Assembly: GCA_016806645.1 (NCBI GenBank)
Contig: JACSYO010000150.1
Span: forward strand, 1-64,000
DNA length: 64,000 nucleotides
Source: Ophiodon elongatus
Lineage: Eukaryota; Chordata; Actinopteri; Perciformes; Hexagrammidae
Reading direction: 5' to 3'
Made by a program: the position numbers and the translations under genes. Below, one piece after another: positions 48,151-61,252 of the stretch. The notes under the pieces are model-generated. The model ran no database searches. It was given only the letters and a program-made list of their open reading frames with translations, and was not told the DNA's origin. Every line of letters starts with the position of its first letter. Within the stretch, counting starts at the first letter, position 1.

Positions 48151-49160
48151 AAAAAAAAAAACACATTTCAAAAAAACTAAAATACAGACAACGTTTGAGA
48201 CAATATATACATAAAAAAAAATGATGTTTCTGTATTAGCAGCAGTCAGACAGGAGTCTAATGGAGTGGGAGAGTGGACATAACACTTGTGGATATGTAAA
48301 GTCCTTCCTCCTAAGGCACAAATGAGGTGCCACATAAAAAGTTGCCACAAGGCTGCGTCCTTTCACACTTTATGTGACCGACGAGGTGAGTCATCCCAGT
48401 CATTTGGTTGACAAATGAAAGTCAGGTGACACAGCTTTGGTCGGCTCTTTAACCCATGATTAGAAATCTTTCTGATCAGACCATAAAAAAAAGGGTACAA
48501 AACTAATAGCCGACCTCTGAAGGTCATCTGCCGACTGTAACTTTGGTAAACGTGGGTCATCTTCTTAATTAGTTGACTTGTAATGCTGTGACCAGCGCTA
48601 TCGGGAATTTTAAACGTATATCGACACACCTTTGCTTCCAAACTTGCTTGATTCTTTTAATGTTACAGTTGTACACACATACATTTTAATATGCACTTTG
48701 ACCATAAGGACGTAGGCAAAATCGGCACGAGACGCAAAAAAAGAGGCGCACACAACACATTTAATAAACGATACGCTCTCAGTACTAGATTAAGCTTGAG
48801 ATTTTACGTTCCATGGCAAAATACATATCTGGTGATTCACTAATTTATGCTGTTTTTAATGAGTCTAATCTTGAAAATTCCCCTATCGGCACTAAAAAGG
48901 TTTTCAAACCTCCATGTTGAGGAAACTGGTGAATATTACCCACTGACTGTGGTGCGATAGTCAAAGCAGATATAGCTCAAATTATGAGCAGATGTGTGAC
49001 AGTATTTTAATTATCTGGTTACGGATATTTTCTTATTTTCTTTATATTTTGTGATTTGTACCCTTTATTTCCCTGTTTTTTAGTCTTTTCTTATACCACA
49101 TTACTATTTTTGCTTTTCCTCCGCTTCCTCTAACTTCTAGTCTAAAAAATGATATATACA

Positions 49161-49646
49161 TTAAAGTGGCAATAGATCCACCCGGTAGCGTTTCCAAGTG
49201 GCGGCGGCGTCAGTGCCGCTGTCCGTTTTCCTCGAGAGCCGACAACAAGTTTAGAAACGTATTCACACCATCAGGGAAAGAGCAAGAAATATATTCAAAG
49301 ATATTCCCTCTCTTCTTCGCAGCAAACGACAACAACTAAGCTTCATGCAAATGAATGCTTGAAGATGACATCGATATGCAAATGAGTGTATGACATCATC
49401 TGGCAACTTTTGGAGCCCGTGCCAGCTACTTTTTAATTGGGAAATAGTTGACAATACTGCACAGGACACATTGCCTTTTGTTTTCCGGGGCTTTGTGCCG
49501 AAACATCAAGGCTTTATTTTCTCCGAGAGATTGATTCCCCGGTGGCGGACAGAACTGCAATCGTGAAAGTGAGCCATTAGATTGTGCAATCAGCATTTAC
49601 TTCATAATGATTCATTTTGGCAAAAATGTGTCTATCGCCACTTTAA
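49161..49646. mobile_element. MITE-like non-autonomous DNA transposon
   Basis: The left end TTAAAGTGGCAATAGA (49161-49176) and right end TCTATCGCCACTTTAA (49631-49646) are inverted repeats matching at 15 of 16 positions, about 0.49 kb apart. Both ends carry TTAA, which could be a target duplication of a piggyBac-like transposase or part of the terminal repeat. No coding sequence lies inside. Family not determined. Confidence 0.7.
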
Positions 49647-50175
49647 GTTTGCTTCCTTGAAAAACTAAACTATTTGGAGCAGATGAGATGAGATCACACA
49701 CAAAAAACAAACAAAGAAAACCCAACAACATCTTGAACCAAACTCATGCTGCACACAGAGGCCCAGCATTCAGTCATCATCTCTGCATGTTGTTAAGGCT
49801 TTTCCAAATTATTGTTCTTCAGTGAGCAGTGCCTTTTTTCTATGTGAATCACATAAAAGACAAATAGTTAAGATGTTGTAGCTGTAAAAGCTATATTTTA
49901 ATATGTACAAAACGAAAGAAAAGTATGAAGTGTCAGCACACAGAGAGAAAGAAAAACCCTCTGCACCACAAACTAGGGACAGCCAACCTACTTTCATAAG
50001 GGCTTGAAGTTAAATGATGCGCTACAATAGGCCACTTGAGGGATTTTACCATGTTGTAGTAGCACGGTGAAAAAAAAAAAAAAAATTCCAAGAGTCATCT
50101 AAAAAGGAAAAAACAACGCTGTATGCATTAGGCGCAAATACAACCAATTCAACCCACCCTTTCCACCCCAACAGA

Positions 50176-50184
50176 TATATAAAT
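50176..50184 (+). promoter_or_regulatory. TATA box of IL-2-like copy 2
   Basis: TATATAAAT, 79 bp upstream of the ATG, a spacing like that of copy 1. A GGAAAAAA NFAT-type core lies near 50106. Confidence 0.6.
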
Positions 50185-50262
50185 TGCACACGAAGGGTAA
50201 GTAAACCAATACACCTCCACAGGACAACCTGCTCATCACACTGACAAGCCTCTAAGCTGAAG

Positions 50263-51256
50263 ATGGGGTACTTTATCAGGATTGCCTTTTGGATAATTCT
50301 CTCTGGTTGCCTTCTCACAAAATCATTCGTCATTGATGACTTCAATGCCTCGCATTTGAAGAAGGATGTCAAATGTGTAAGTCATTTTAAGCCAAATGTA
50401 CTTCTCTGCTCAGTTTGCTAAGTGTCTGCCAGTTGCTAATACAGTTCAATGTTTTCTTCTGTCCATACAGCCATTAGGTTCAACTTTCTATGCTCCGAGA
50501 AATGTGAAGGTAAGGCTATATTTTGTATTGTTTTAGAATATAATGTTGCATTCCAAGAAACTTCTCAATTAATGAAGAAATGCAATTATATATATATAGT
50601 ACCAAATATGATGATGGATTGATCAGTTTGTGAATACTAGTCATTTTGGGTACTCCCCAGCATCAAAGAAGCTCAAGTGTCAGGGTTTAGATAAACTTTT
50701 ATAAACCACATGTAAAGGTTCTCTAGTACAGGAAGTGAGCTCGGCAGGTGTTGCTACTTCACACAGCTGTGACAGCTTCGAGTGGCTGACTTCTCCCCGT
50801 GCAGCCACAAGTATGCCTCAGTCAGAGCAGCAAAAGGAAGCTAAAACACCTCTCTCTCTCTCTCTCTCTTTTCTCTCTCTCTCTCACACACAGAAACAAT
50901 GCATCACTACGGCGCTGGACTGCGTTCGGAGAGAACTTAACGGAACGGTCAAAGAGGAATGCGAGGACCCCGACAAATACATAGACGACGTTGTCAGTTA
51001 CTTGACTCTTGAGATCGAAGAGCGGTTGAAAAAAGGCCATGTGAGTATTTCTACACCCCGTGTTGCCAAATCAAAGTGCCGGCTGATTGGAAATGTACAC
51101 TCCAAATGGACCGATACTAACTCGTCGTCTTCTCCCCAGGCACTGACGGACTCCAGGGAATGTGCCTGTGAGCGATGGCCTAACACGACTTTCATCAACT
51201 TTGTGAAAGATGCGTTATCTTTACTGCAGTTCGGAAATAGTGTCTCGAATCGTTAA
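50263..51256 (+). CDS. il2: IL-2-family cytokine, tandem copy 2 (probable interleukin-2), four exons
   Basis: Exons 50263-50376, 50471-50509, 50894-51040 and 51140-51256, all phase 0, encode 138 residues. MGYFIRIAFWIILSGCLLT is the signal peptide. Six mature cysteines (C38, C54, C61, C74, C108, C110) include CITTALDC and a CACE motif followed by WPNTTFINFVKDALSLLQ, resembling the CE...F...F helix D region of mammalian IL-2/IL-15. Sequons: NAS, NGT and NTT. The exon plan equals copy 1, but pairwise identity is low and two extra cysteines are present. Calling this copy il2 rests on the helix D motif and position; the reverse assignment is possible. Expected role: T-cell growth and survival factor. 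A CT/CA microsatellite forms the polypyrimidine tract of the exon 3 acceptor. Confidence 0.85.
50849..50890. repeat. (CT)n/(CA)n microsatellite at a splice acceptor
   Basis: CT dinucleotides with a short T run pass into CACACACAG, whose AG is the acceptor of exon 50894-51040. Confidence 0.95.
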
Positions 51257-51375
51257 ATCCCCCCAAAGAATGGGCATCTGAACTTTCACGAGCGCGAACG
51301 GACATTGGTCCTGAAGCAGGTGGACTTCTCAGGAACATATCCGGGGTGTTTTTAAGGATTTTATGCAATGGAGCA

Positions 51376-51403
<28 letters not shown>
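51376..51403. repeat. (CA)n microsatellite in the il2 3' UTR
   Basis: About 13 CA units 120 bp after the stop codon. CA repeats in 3' UTRs can act as RNA-protein binding sites; that is inference here. Confidence 0.9.
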
Positions 51404-51406
<3 letters not shown>

Positions 51407-51497
51407 TGATGGAGTGATCTCAGGGATATCTTAGTGACGCTGCTGTAAAATATTTACATTTGTAACCAAGTCATTGCAATGTGGAGATAAGGCAACT

Positions 51498-51752
51498 ATT
51501 TATTCAGAATGTATTTAATTTTTTTTACTACATATTAATAATCTTATATTCCTACAATTACGTACTTTATTCTCTGTACTTTCTACAAGAACCTGCTGTG
51601 AAATGTAGTTAAACATTCTCAATCACTTTCCAACAATGAGGATGTAGTTGATGTTAGCTCCTGTAAAGCTCTGATTTTTCTATTTATATATTTATTATTT
51701 ATTGTATATGATGTATTTTGTTGCCCTAAACCTGATGGTATAACTTAATAAA
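51498..51752 (+). promoter_or_regulatory. 3' UTR of IL-2-like copy 2: AU-rich elements and poly(A) signal
   Basis: ATTTA motifs occur at 51498-51502, near 51513, and three times within 51682-51701; AATAAA is at 51747-51752. The 3' UTR would be about 500 nt. Confidence 0.75.
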
Positions 51753-52595
51753 ATGTTATCTTAAAGTTTGTGTATTGCCATAAATTATGTAGAACATCTT
51801 TGTCCAAGCTCTTGTGAATTGTTAGGCAGAGACTCTGTCGCATAAAAATGCTATCTGGATTAAGTTTTGGATTAACCTTCCTATAAAATATATAAGACAC
51901 AATACAAATTAGGTCTTCAGGCCTTTACACATCGGGGGCGTTTCTTTCATGCGATTAATTGTCACGTTAATATATATTTTTAGTTTTTTGTCATGTGTAC
52001 TTTCACACAGGGTCTCACTCTTTCCATTCTTACCTTTCACAGTTAAAGCCCTAAACATAATATATACTGCATAACGGTTTACAAGAGGGAACACAAATTC
52101 CCTCAGAGTATTTCACTAAAAGGAGACTAAATTAAATATCTTACAGGGGTTTAGACTATACAACTGTTTGGCTCAGACACACACTGCTCTGGGTCAAAAG
52201 GATCCTGGTAGTTGGTTCTCTGCCTGCACAAATCAATTCTATCTTTTTATTTAAAAAATGATATTTAATTCATAATTATTTTTGTCCCGCCCCCAAGTGC
52301 GTAAAGGGCCTTCAGAGACAGATTTTCCCCCCTAACTTTAACAGTGACGCAAAAATAATGTGGGGGTGAGGATGTATGGTCTCTGGAGGCTGAGTTTCCT
52401 CAACGTTAAGGCAAATGAAGCAGTCAGGCTGTCCACGAGACGTTGGAGAATGGAAAGTCAGTGATACATTCACTGTCAAGTCATTTTAAGAACAAATACA
52501 GATTCTATACAGTGCCACATTGATAAGCCGTTTGCCAATGTTGGCAGGTTAGCTGTTATTTGGTGTCATAATATAGTAGCATGATAACCCAATTT

Positions 52596-52630
<35 letters not shown>

Positions 52631-55600
52631 GCTAAACTTTATAGTTGTCAGGTCCCCAACCAACACCCCAAATCTCCACTCTTTAATCTCATCTAAAAGA
52701 GCAATGCTTTTAGGTCCTCATAATTATTAACATGACTACATTATTACGTTTACACGATTTTACCCATTTATTCCCATTTTCATTGCTTACAAGTATTGCT
52801 GCATTGGCTTATAACAGGATCAAAGTGTACTGTAAGCATGGACAGACTGCAGACACCTGGAATACTTTTGATGGTCAGGAAAATGTTTACTATTGATGAT
52901 AAGACAAAATATGAGGACAGTGTATAGTTTAGGCATGCTTGCGGCTAATATTTAACAAGAACTCATATCACCAGAATATCCTTTGTCAGTGGGCTCCAAA
53001 ACAAAAAATATAAAATCAATGAAACTATTCATGTGAGCGTTTTTCAATCTGCCACCTTCAGGGTTAAGTTTTGTTAAGTTTAGTCATCTAAAACTCTGTA
53101 GGTGAGGTCAGAGCACGGTATGGTTGACAACCTCATGCATAGACCAGCCCCAATGGACCAATGCAGGAATATTTTCATTGCATGGTTTCAAGTCCCGTCT
53201 TTAGAAGACAAAGTTTAGCTTTTTGTACATTCCATGTGTAGCTTTAACCCTATGAATCTGCCCGTTGCTGAGTTTGAGCACAAATAACTGCTATTGTAAG
53301 ACTGATGACAGCATAATAAATCCTATGGAGACTAGATGGTAGATTGATATTAGGTTTTCAGAGTACATTTGTGAAGTGTGTATGGCTAGATGTACTGCCA
53401 AAAAAGGAGCTAATGTTACTTTTAAAAAGTACATCAAAAGAGCATCTAGACTAAATCATTATAGAAAAGTATATTTATCATATGGAAAAGGTGGCAACAG
53501 GACTGGTGACAGTCACCTCCCCAAAAAACACTGAGCACTAGTTTACGCCATGGATAGTTACTGCTTTTTCTGTTAAGTGGGATCTTTCCATATTTAAAAC
53601 CACCATTATCACAGAAGAAACCATTTCGTGGCCTCACGTCACCTTTTCAGAGTCATGGGCGCCTTATGTCATTTGGTTTGTCTTTTATTGAAATATTTTA
53701 CAGATTTCACAGAAAAAAAAAAAAGAAAAAAAAAAGAAATGGCAGGAAATTGAAAACCACGCAGAGGCCCCAATTGAGTTCTTAATCCAGCCACGATTTA
53801 CAAGAATGCAGTACATATTACACGTCCTTCTGCTCAGCACCTCAGCATAGGTGCACAGCTTCTAAGAGCCTGGGTCTCAAATGTTTTCACTTTGTAACCA
53901 CATCAAGAGAGTTGCATATCCTGTTTATCTCTAAACCTACTAGTATCACCTCAGTGACTGATCATGCTCATACATACTTTACACTGCATGTACCTGCTTC
54001 TGTTTGAGGGAACTGAATCACTGATTTGAATTATTTTCATATTCTCTAGATCCTAGTGACATTAGACAACACAAGGCCCAGACTCACCTAAAACCTACTA
54101 CATAAACAATTACTAATAGCAGTAGCGTCAACCTTTAACACTACATTTTTAGTGACAACTTGAAATATTCCACGAGCCACAATAGATTCAAGTCCAACAC
54201 AAGATTATAAGAGAAGGCAGAATTTAATTGCACATAGAACATTCAGATTCAGCCAAAGATCCCAATACCAAAAGTATGTGGGTTGGTGCGATTCCACAGA
54301 AAGGTCAACAGTGAGTGGGCTGCCTGATGTTAGACACATTACACACAACATGGCGTTAAGTGTTAAAAATCGACAGTTGGAAAGATGGATTTTTGGATCA
54401 CTTCACTCAAGACAGCCGATTTCACTTATAAATGAAAAGTAACCAAAGACATTTACAATATCAAATATTTACAATTATGTACCGGCTGCAGCAGGAAGGA
54501 GGGCAATTTACACGCAGTGCCTTCATACAACATGGCCTTTTAGTATAACATGTGAACTACTTTGTCCATGTGCTGCCATGCAGGTTTTCGCACTGCATCA
54601 TCAATGAATGCAGGAAAAGAAAACAAAAAAACAACAAAACAAAAAAAACACACACAAGTATCAGACATCAACATCAGCAGAAACATCGGCAGTCAAAAGT
54701 TATACGTGATCCAATAAAAATAAACAAGTACAAAACCTGGAGCCGTACATACAACTGAAAGCCTTGATCCCTGGACACAAGTTCCCTGAACGCACTGGTA
54801 ATTCCATCCGTTGCCCAAACCAGTGGGAAGTGAACACACCACTCCATTCACAAGAGCGCGCAACACTTACAAGAGTAAATGATTCACTGCGTCGCAAACA
54901 CAGGAAACCAAAGCATTTCCTGCATGCGTATATGTATCAACAAAGTCAGACAAATCAACAATTTGCATCAACATGGGGGGAGGAGGCGGGGGGGGGCAAC
55001 AAGTTTGAATCCAGTGACAAGCAGCCAGATCTTTGTATAACACAGTCTGTGTTCTTACAGTAGAAATCTGTGGCTAGGCAGGGGCCACTTCACAAAAGAT
55101 GAGAAATCCGCACATGGAAAAGCCTAAATTTACTTCTTTTTAAATAAGTCTCTAATGCCACATTGCTTAAATGATGAACAGTCAGTCTGTGACAATGTTC
55201 TGATTACAGTTGATTTAACCGCATTATAGCCCACATACAGATGTTAAGGAAGTACTTCATACCACCCCACAAATCTGAACTATTCCTCCTAAACAAAACT
55301 GAAAAACACCAACGATGGCCTTAGCGGTATCAACACAATGAACAAAAATGTTTCGGTCCTAGCTCAAGCACGTTCATCACCAACATTCAGAATCTTACCA
55401 TTTAACTTACAGGTCTTTTTAATCAAACTAAGGGATTTGGGGAAATTTAAAATATGTCCGATACTTGTTGGATGCAGAATACTATACGTTTCTTTTCCAA
55501 GTAGGGGTTTCTAGTGACAGACGCATCTGTTGCAGTATTCTGTGATTAGTAATACAACTATATCACATCACAAAAGTATTTACACCAAATCTGTCAATCT

Positions 55601-56465
55601 GAATACCGTACCGTAGTCCCCCCCCCCCCCGGTTCCCCCTCAGGTAAACGCTGTTGCTGTCGCATAGCCATGTTAAGAAATGCTCCCAATCTCCTATTAT
55701 GTAAAAAGTGTTTTTGACTTTTTGGGGAATTTCTGCAAAATAAACATGTACTGAACATCATCACTTGAGCTTGAACTTATTTTATTGATTTATATTAAAG
55801 CATTATGGATCACTAAGGCTAAAAAAAAAAAAAAAGAAAATCACACTGTATCAGTATCACTCACTGAATCAAATCAAATCACTGAATATGAACCAAAACT
55901 GGGATTTTGCTCCAAGCGATGAAAACACAAACAGTGACTTTAGTGAGATCAAATCCAAGTATTTTTTATGATAATCAGAACTTACTTGTCATACTTCAGA
56001 GCCATCAGGACTATAAAAGGTGACATTCAAAAGGTTTTCATATATATTTGTATGTGGTCATTTCCCCTCAGACACAATAGCATAATATACTATTTTAAAC
56101 AGTAGAACAATGTAAATAGTGCATGCTCTCATCACCAGGTGCACCGCATATACAAGAATAAACTGCAGAAAGCAGAACTATTACCCAGATAAAGGCACGT
56201 AGTGGCTACTGGCTATTTTATACAAATGTTTTGTATTTGTATTCCTCTTTTGAAAATCAGACCTCACCCTGAAGGTCAAAGGCCATAGATATGACTTCAC
56301 AAACAAAAAAGTACCTAAAATGAACATGGATTGACTTTAATCCCTTTAGAAATCACAACAGAAATGTATTTCCAGCACGGTAAGTCCCACAGCAACAAGT
56401 TACATCTTGAAGATGAACTTCCGGAATGTTGATTGTTTTAGTCCCCAGTGATTATGGGGTTTTAT
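51753..56465. other. Region between il2 and adad1 stop codons (convergent genes)
   Basis: About 4.7 kb with no recognised coding exon. It has a long T run (52600-52624), an A/G-rich run (53711-53739), poly-C at 55619-55632 and poly-A at 55821-55835. A minus-strand AATAAA near 53680 (TTTTATTG on the plus strand) could end a long alternative adad1 3' UTR, but nothing proves it. Confidence 0.55.
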
Positions 56466-56467
56466 TC
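56462..56467 (-). terminator. AATAAA overlapping the adad1 stop codon
   Basis: On the minus strand the end reads ATG TGA ATAAAA; the last A of the TGA stop is the first A of AATAAA. If used, the 3' UTR would be only a few tens of nucleotides. Confidence 0.55.
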
Positions 56468-59400
56468 ACATGTTGAAGTTCTCACTAACAGAAAGCTTGA
56501 CCAGCCAGGGCCCAAAGCCCTGCTGCAACAGGTACGCCCGCAGCACCTTCTTGGCCTCCTGGTACGGCTTCGCCATCCGCTTCAGTGACAAAATGGCAAT
56601 AGAAGGAATACGAGTCACAAGAAATGGTTTTGATTACAAATAAGAGTGAATGTCAGTAGATGGGCGTTGCAACCGATGCTAATGCTTTCATGCAAGTGTT
56701 ACTTCGGTAAACATTACACGGAGGTGTGGGGGAGGCGCTGTCGAGGTTACCTTGGCTTCTCTGTAGGAGCTCGTGGCCAGCAGGTCCTGCCGCTGGGCCT
56801 CTTTGGCCACCAGCTTGAAGCGGTGCAGCATCGCCGCTTTGCACAGGCGGCTGGCGAGAGCGGGGCCGCTCTTAAAGGGAGAGCTACAACAAGAGAGCCG
56901 GTGTTAAAGAAAAGCTATCGAAATAGCAGAACCTGTTTAGCAATTTCATTTCCAGGCAGCATCGTTTCAACCTTGAAGTGAATATTTATCATTTATCATT
57001 TGTTATTTCTTATTAATAATGCTGTGATCAACAATACAGGATTTTTTATTTTTATTTTAGTGCAATCCAAGAAAGTTTGAAAATGGAAAACCCACCACCA
57101 GAAATAAACGAGTTGCCAGCAAACATAACTGAATAGCTTAATGCTAAATGTGGCGGCTACATATAAAACTTCCGACACAGCGATCCTTACTCCTCTATGG
57201 TTTTGCCCTCCAGGCCGTCCACAACCTCCAGGGAGATATCGCCTTCGCTCCAGTTGATCCCGTAGGTCAACTGGCACCCGTCGGTGCTGTTGGTGGCCAC
57301 GGCGGGAACCAGGCTGATGTGGGGTCTCATCATGCAGTAGAACATGGGCAGCTGGGAGGTGATCCCCTCCACGCGCTGGCTCACGGAGATTTTCATGCCA
57401 CGGACGTCACTGCAGCCAATGTCACCTGTCAGATTTTAAAAAGTTAATATCTTTTACCCACGCAAGATAAACTCGATCACGTGAGTGTCGTTCCTAAACT
57501 TGGGGAGTGTGGAATATTGACTCATATGCACTTCCAGCGACTCGTTTGCCGAGATTTAAAAAAGTAGAAGAAGAAATCAAAACAATGCAGACTGGGTCTA
57601 TTCCTTTGCGTGTTCCAGCGAAACCAAATATATTTGACGCACCGTTTTCTCTCTCTCTCTCTAAGGGCATTTACAAATGTTCCGACGTCGTGGACCGAGC
57701 CTGCTTAGAAGATTCAAGAATCAACTGGAGATGAAAAAAGAAACGAAGTGAGAACGGAAGGAGAGCCGCGGCTTTGATGACGTCCTCGTTGGGGGACGCA
57801 TCAGGACGCGAGGGCTGAGACGATTCCTTGAGTAACTCAATTACTAAAACTTTGTTCATACATTTGTTTGTATTGCAGAAAATGTTTTATTTAAACATTT
57901 TGACGAAATATTATTCTACGAAATTCAAGGAAAACAAATTGTAGATTTTCGTAAAAAGGAAACAAAATATTTGTTCATTTCAGGAGACCGGTCTTATTTT
58001 CTCTTTGGTATATTTACTATTATTGGTATATTTACTATTGCTCTTTAATAATAAAAGATGAAGCAAAAGTATTTCTTCCAATTACTCGATGTAATAATCC
58101 GCAGAATACTTGAGTACTAAAATAACCGAAACGGGACACATCGGTGTTTACATCACAGAAGACATGTGGTCTGAGTGATCGAACCACCGAGCATTCACAC
58201 TTGTATTTAGCGTTGTCTACTTGTGATCTCATGTTAAAACAAAGTGTGAACGTGGTCTTTGAGGTGTTACAGCTGACCAATCCTGTGCTTTATATGTGGA
58301 ACGTCAGCTTCTGAACAAAAAGGCAGAACTAATTTAATGCCTTATTGCATCATACTACTAAATAAAACGGTGGGTACCACCTTTGTGTGGAAATGAAAAC
58401 AGGTTCTCTGTAGGCCAGAGGTGATGTTGGTGCAGTTAGTCAGGAAATGAGATGTGAGGTTTCAATTGTTCAAAGAAGGGCAGGCACCTGTATTTGTCAA
58501 ACAGTGAATGTTCCAGCAGTCGGTTTCCCATTGTGAACCCTTTCTGAGTGCTTTTATTGTGCGTGTCTGAAACTGACCCAATAGTGTCACCTAGCAGCGC
58601 TCACGACCAGTCACAATTTAATTCAATCAATCGTGTGGGCGTTCTTTGCAACATTTCACACATTTTCAATACAACTAACTTTGGAATTTCCCTCCCATAG
58701 ATTATGTGGGTCACACAGCCATTATGATTATGAAAAGAGGAGAAGAGTCACATGGAAAATAATATCCATCACTGTTGTCTTTTGTCAAAAGAAAGTGACG
58801 TGGAAACTTGAGGATATTTTTACACTTGTTGGAATGTTCTTTTGTCAGACAGAGGGTGTTGATGTTGGGGAATTTGTTTTCTTGTTGTGTCACCGGTGCA
58901 TGAGCAAGCAGCTTAAAATCGAATGGCTGCAAACATCCTCCACCTGAATACACAGATTTTATGCAGTCTTGCCTAAGGGGCTATATTTAGATCGACTGTT
59001 TGTGCCACAAAATGTGGGGCTGTTTGATGGCATCACTCTGTGTCAGCTACTTTCAAACGCTTCCGTGACAACGCTGGTGTCTTGATACTTTTACAGACAG
59101 CATTCCCCTGCCTTTCTACGTTTTTCCTAATGTAGGCCCACTGGGGCACAGAAAAAGGGATTCTATTCACGAAGTAGTAAAACAACAAATAAATAAATAA
59201 AATACCATCTGAAACAGATATTTTTCTTTTTAAGTATGATCTATACGAAAGTACCAGAAAATTACGACCAGCAATTTAATGCAATCCCATTGTAAATCAA
59301 CTCAAACTCTTATGTTGTGTTTTGCGAGCAGAGAGCAGGTACTGAGCCGACGCCCACAAAGACAATTTCCTGTCATGTATCTGATAGACTTCCCCTACTA

Positions 59401-61157
59401 TCTTTGGATAGAGATCACATGTACCACATAACTTAAAACCATCAAACTTAAAATAAACAGTTTGGACCAAGCAACCACCACAATTAAGTGAAAGTCTTCA
59501 ATGAACTAGGAAACACATTGGAACTGCTACTTTTCTCAAATCAGGTTACCAGCACAAGTGAAGAATCTCTCACTCGAATGTCATGGTTTGACCCAACATC
59601 ACCCCTGGAGGGATTCCTCTGTTGCATTTGCACTTAGTGGTGATGCATTGAAGGCAAATGGTCAGGATTCGGAAAATGTAGCACAGAAATTGTCCCTTTT
59701 AAGTAAAAACCCTGATACTACTCATCAAGTCGTCCTATTGTGACTTGACTCGTTGACTTACCTATGAGGATGCTTTCGACATAGATGGGCTCAACGAAGT
59801 GGCTGAGCAAGGCCCCCTGGTACCCGAGCACCTGCCACTGGGTGAGCTTGTCTGTGGCGGACATGCTGACCATCTTGGAGGCGGAGTGATCAAAGGCTGA
59901 CGAGAAAACTGAGAACACCTTGAACAAGAAACAAATCAATTTGTAGTGATGCAGCGATAGTGCAGGTACACAGTTGCAATACCTTGTATTAAAACTCCAT
60001 GATGCAATATACAACTTCACTTTGGTTGCGTATATCATGAAAGCAACATCCCCTAGAGGAGCAAGAGTAACAGCGTCACACCTTTCCCTCCACCGACAGG
60101 TGTAGGCTGATCTCGTTGTTGACTTGCCAGGCCGAAATGGAGAGCGGGTTCAGGCGCCTAAAAATAGAGCACAGAGCTGAGGAAAAGCATTTGAAATTAT
60201 TGCACTCATGGAAAAAATTTTCCTGCAACTTCACCCAGATTTGGCATTTTGTTGCCGGTCGGATGGATTCTGATATGACTGAACAGGTTGCATTGCAAAA
60301 AAAATAATAATCTCAAACTGATCTGAGTCACATATGCGCAAATTTCTTTTTATGTGGGCCACTTTTGCCTGCAGTGTGAACGTAGCCACGAAGACCTAAC
60401 TGCGAACAAACAGCCACATAAAGTTGAGTGAAAAACAACTCCCAATTCTTGGTTGTCGTGACCTTTCCCTTACTTGCGACCCTGAAACCGTCACTCGATC
60501 GGCAGTGCCTCATGAGAAAAACCGCAGTGGGAACCTTCTGAAGCATGAAGCCAATAATCAAACACTCACAGCTTGGAAGGGATCTGACCCTTTGGCAGCT
60601 GGTTCACGTAGAGGTGGAGGGTGACGCCGCTCTTCAGGCTGAGGAGGCCGCTGCTGCTGCTCCGCTGGAAGATGGACTTCTCCGTCAGATTGGCTGTTTT
60701 GCTGAAGAACATCAGCAGGTGCCGGTACAGAAACCTGAGAGTGCAGCATGAGAGTTGCTCATTATGACGGTAGTGAAATATGTGCGGTGACCGTGTCTGG
60801 AGGTGAAGACCTACACAGATAAAAGGAAATTAGGTCATCACGTCTTCTCCTAGGAACAATTATATATATATATATATATATGATATTGCGTTGAATGGAT
60901 ATTCGATCCAAGGAGCCTGAATCAACGGGCCAATAAATATCAGTAACGGGAAAATGTGGTAATGAAACAAAGGATCATTCATCATTTATAAAGAACAACA
61001 AGGCTATTTCAAAATCAGAGAACAGGCTGACATTTATTAATAAGAGCACACACGCATAAGAACGAGCACTAAATATATTTTGAATTTATGTACGATTCTC
61101 TAAAAATCAGCTGGCGGAGGCCGTTTGCAGCGTCTACAACAGTTGTTTGCAGCTTGC

Positions 61158-61252
<95 letters not shown>

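Larger units (their letters stand above)
47632..50175. other. Spacer between the two IL-2-like genes
   Basis: About 2.5 kb with a LINE-tail fragment (48018-48150) and a MITE-like element (49161-49646). No gene was recognised. Confidence 0.65.
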
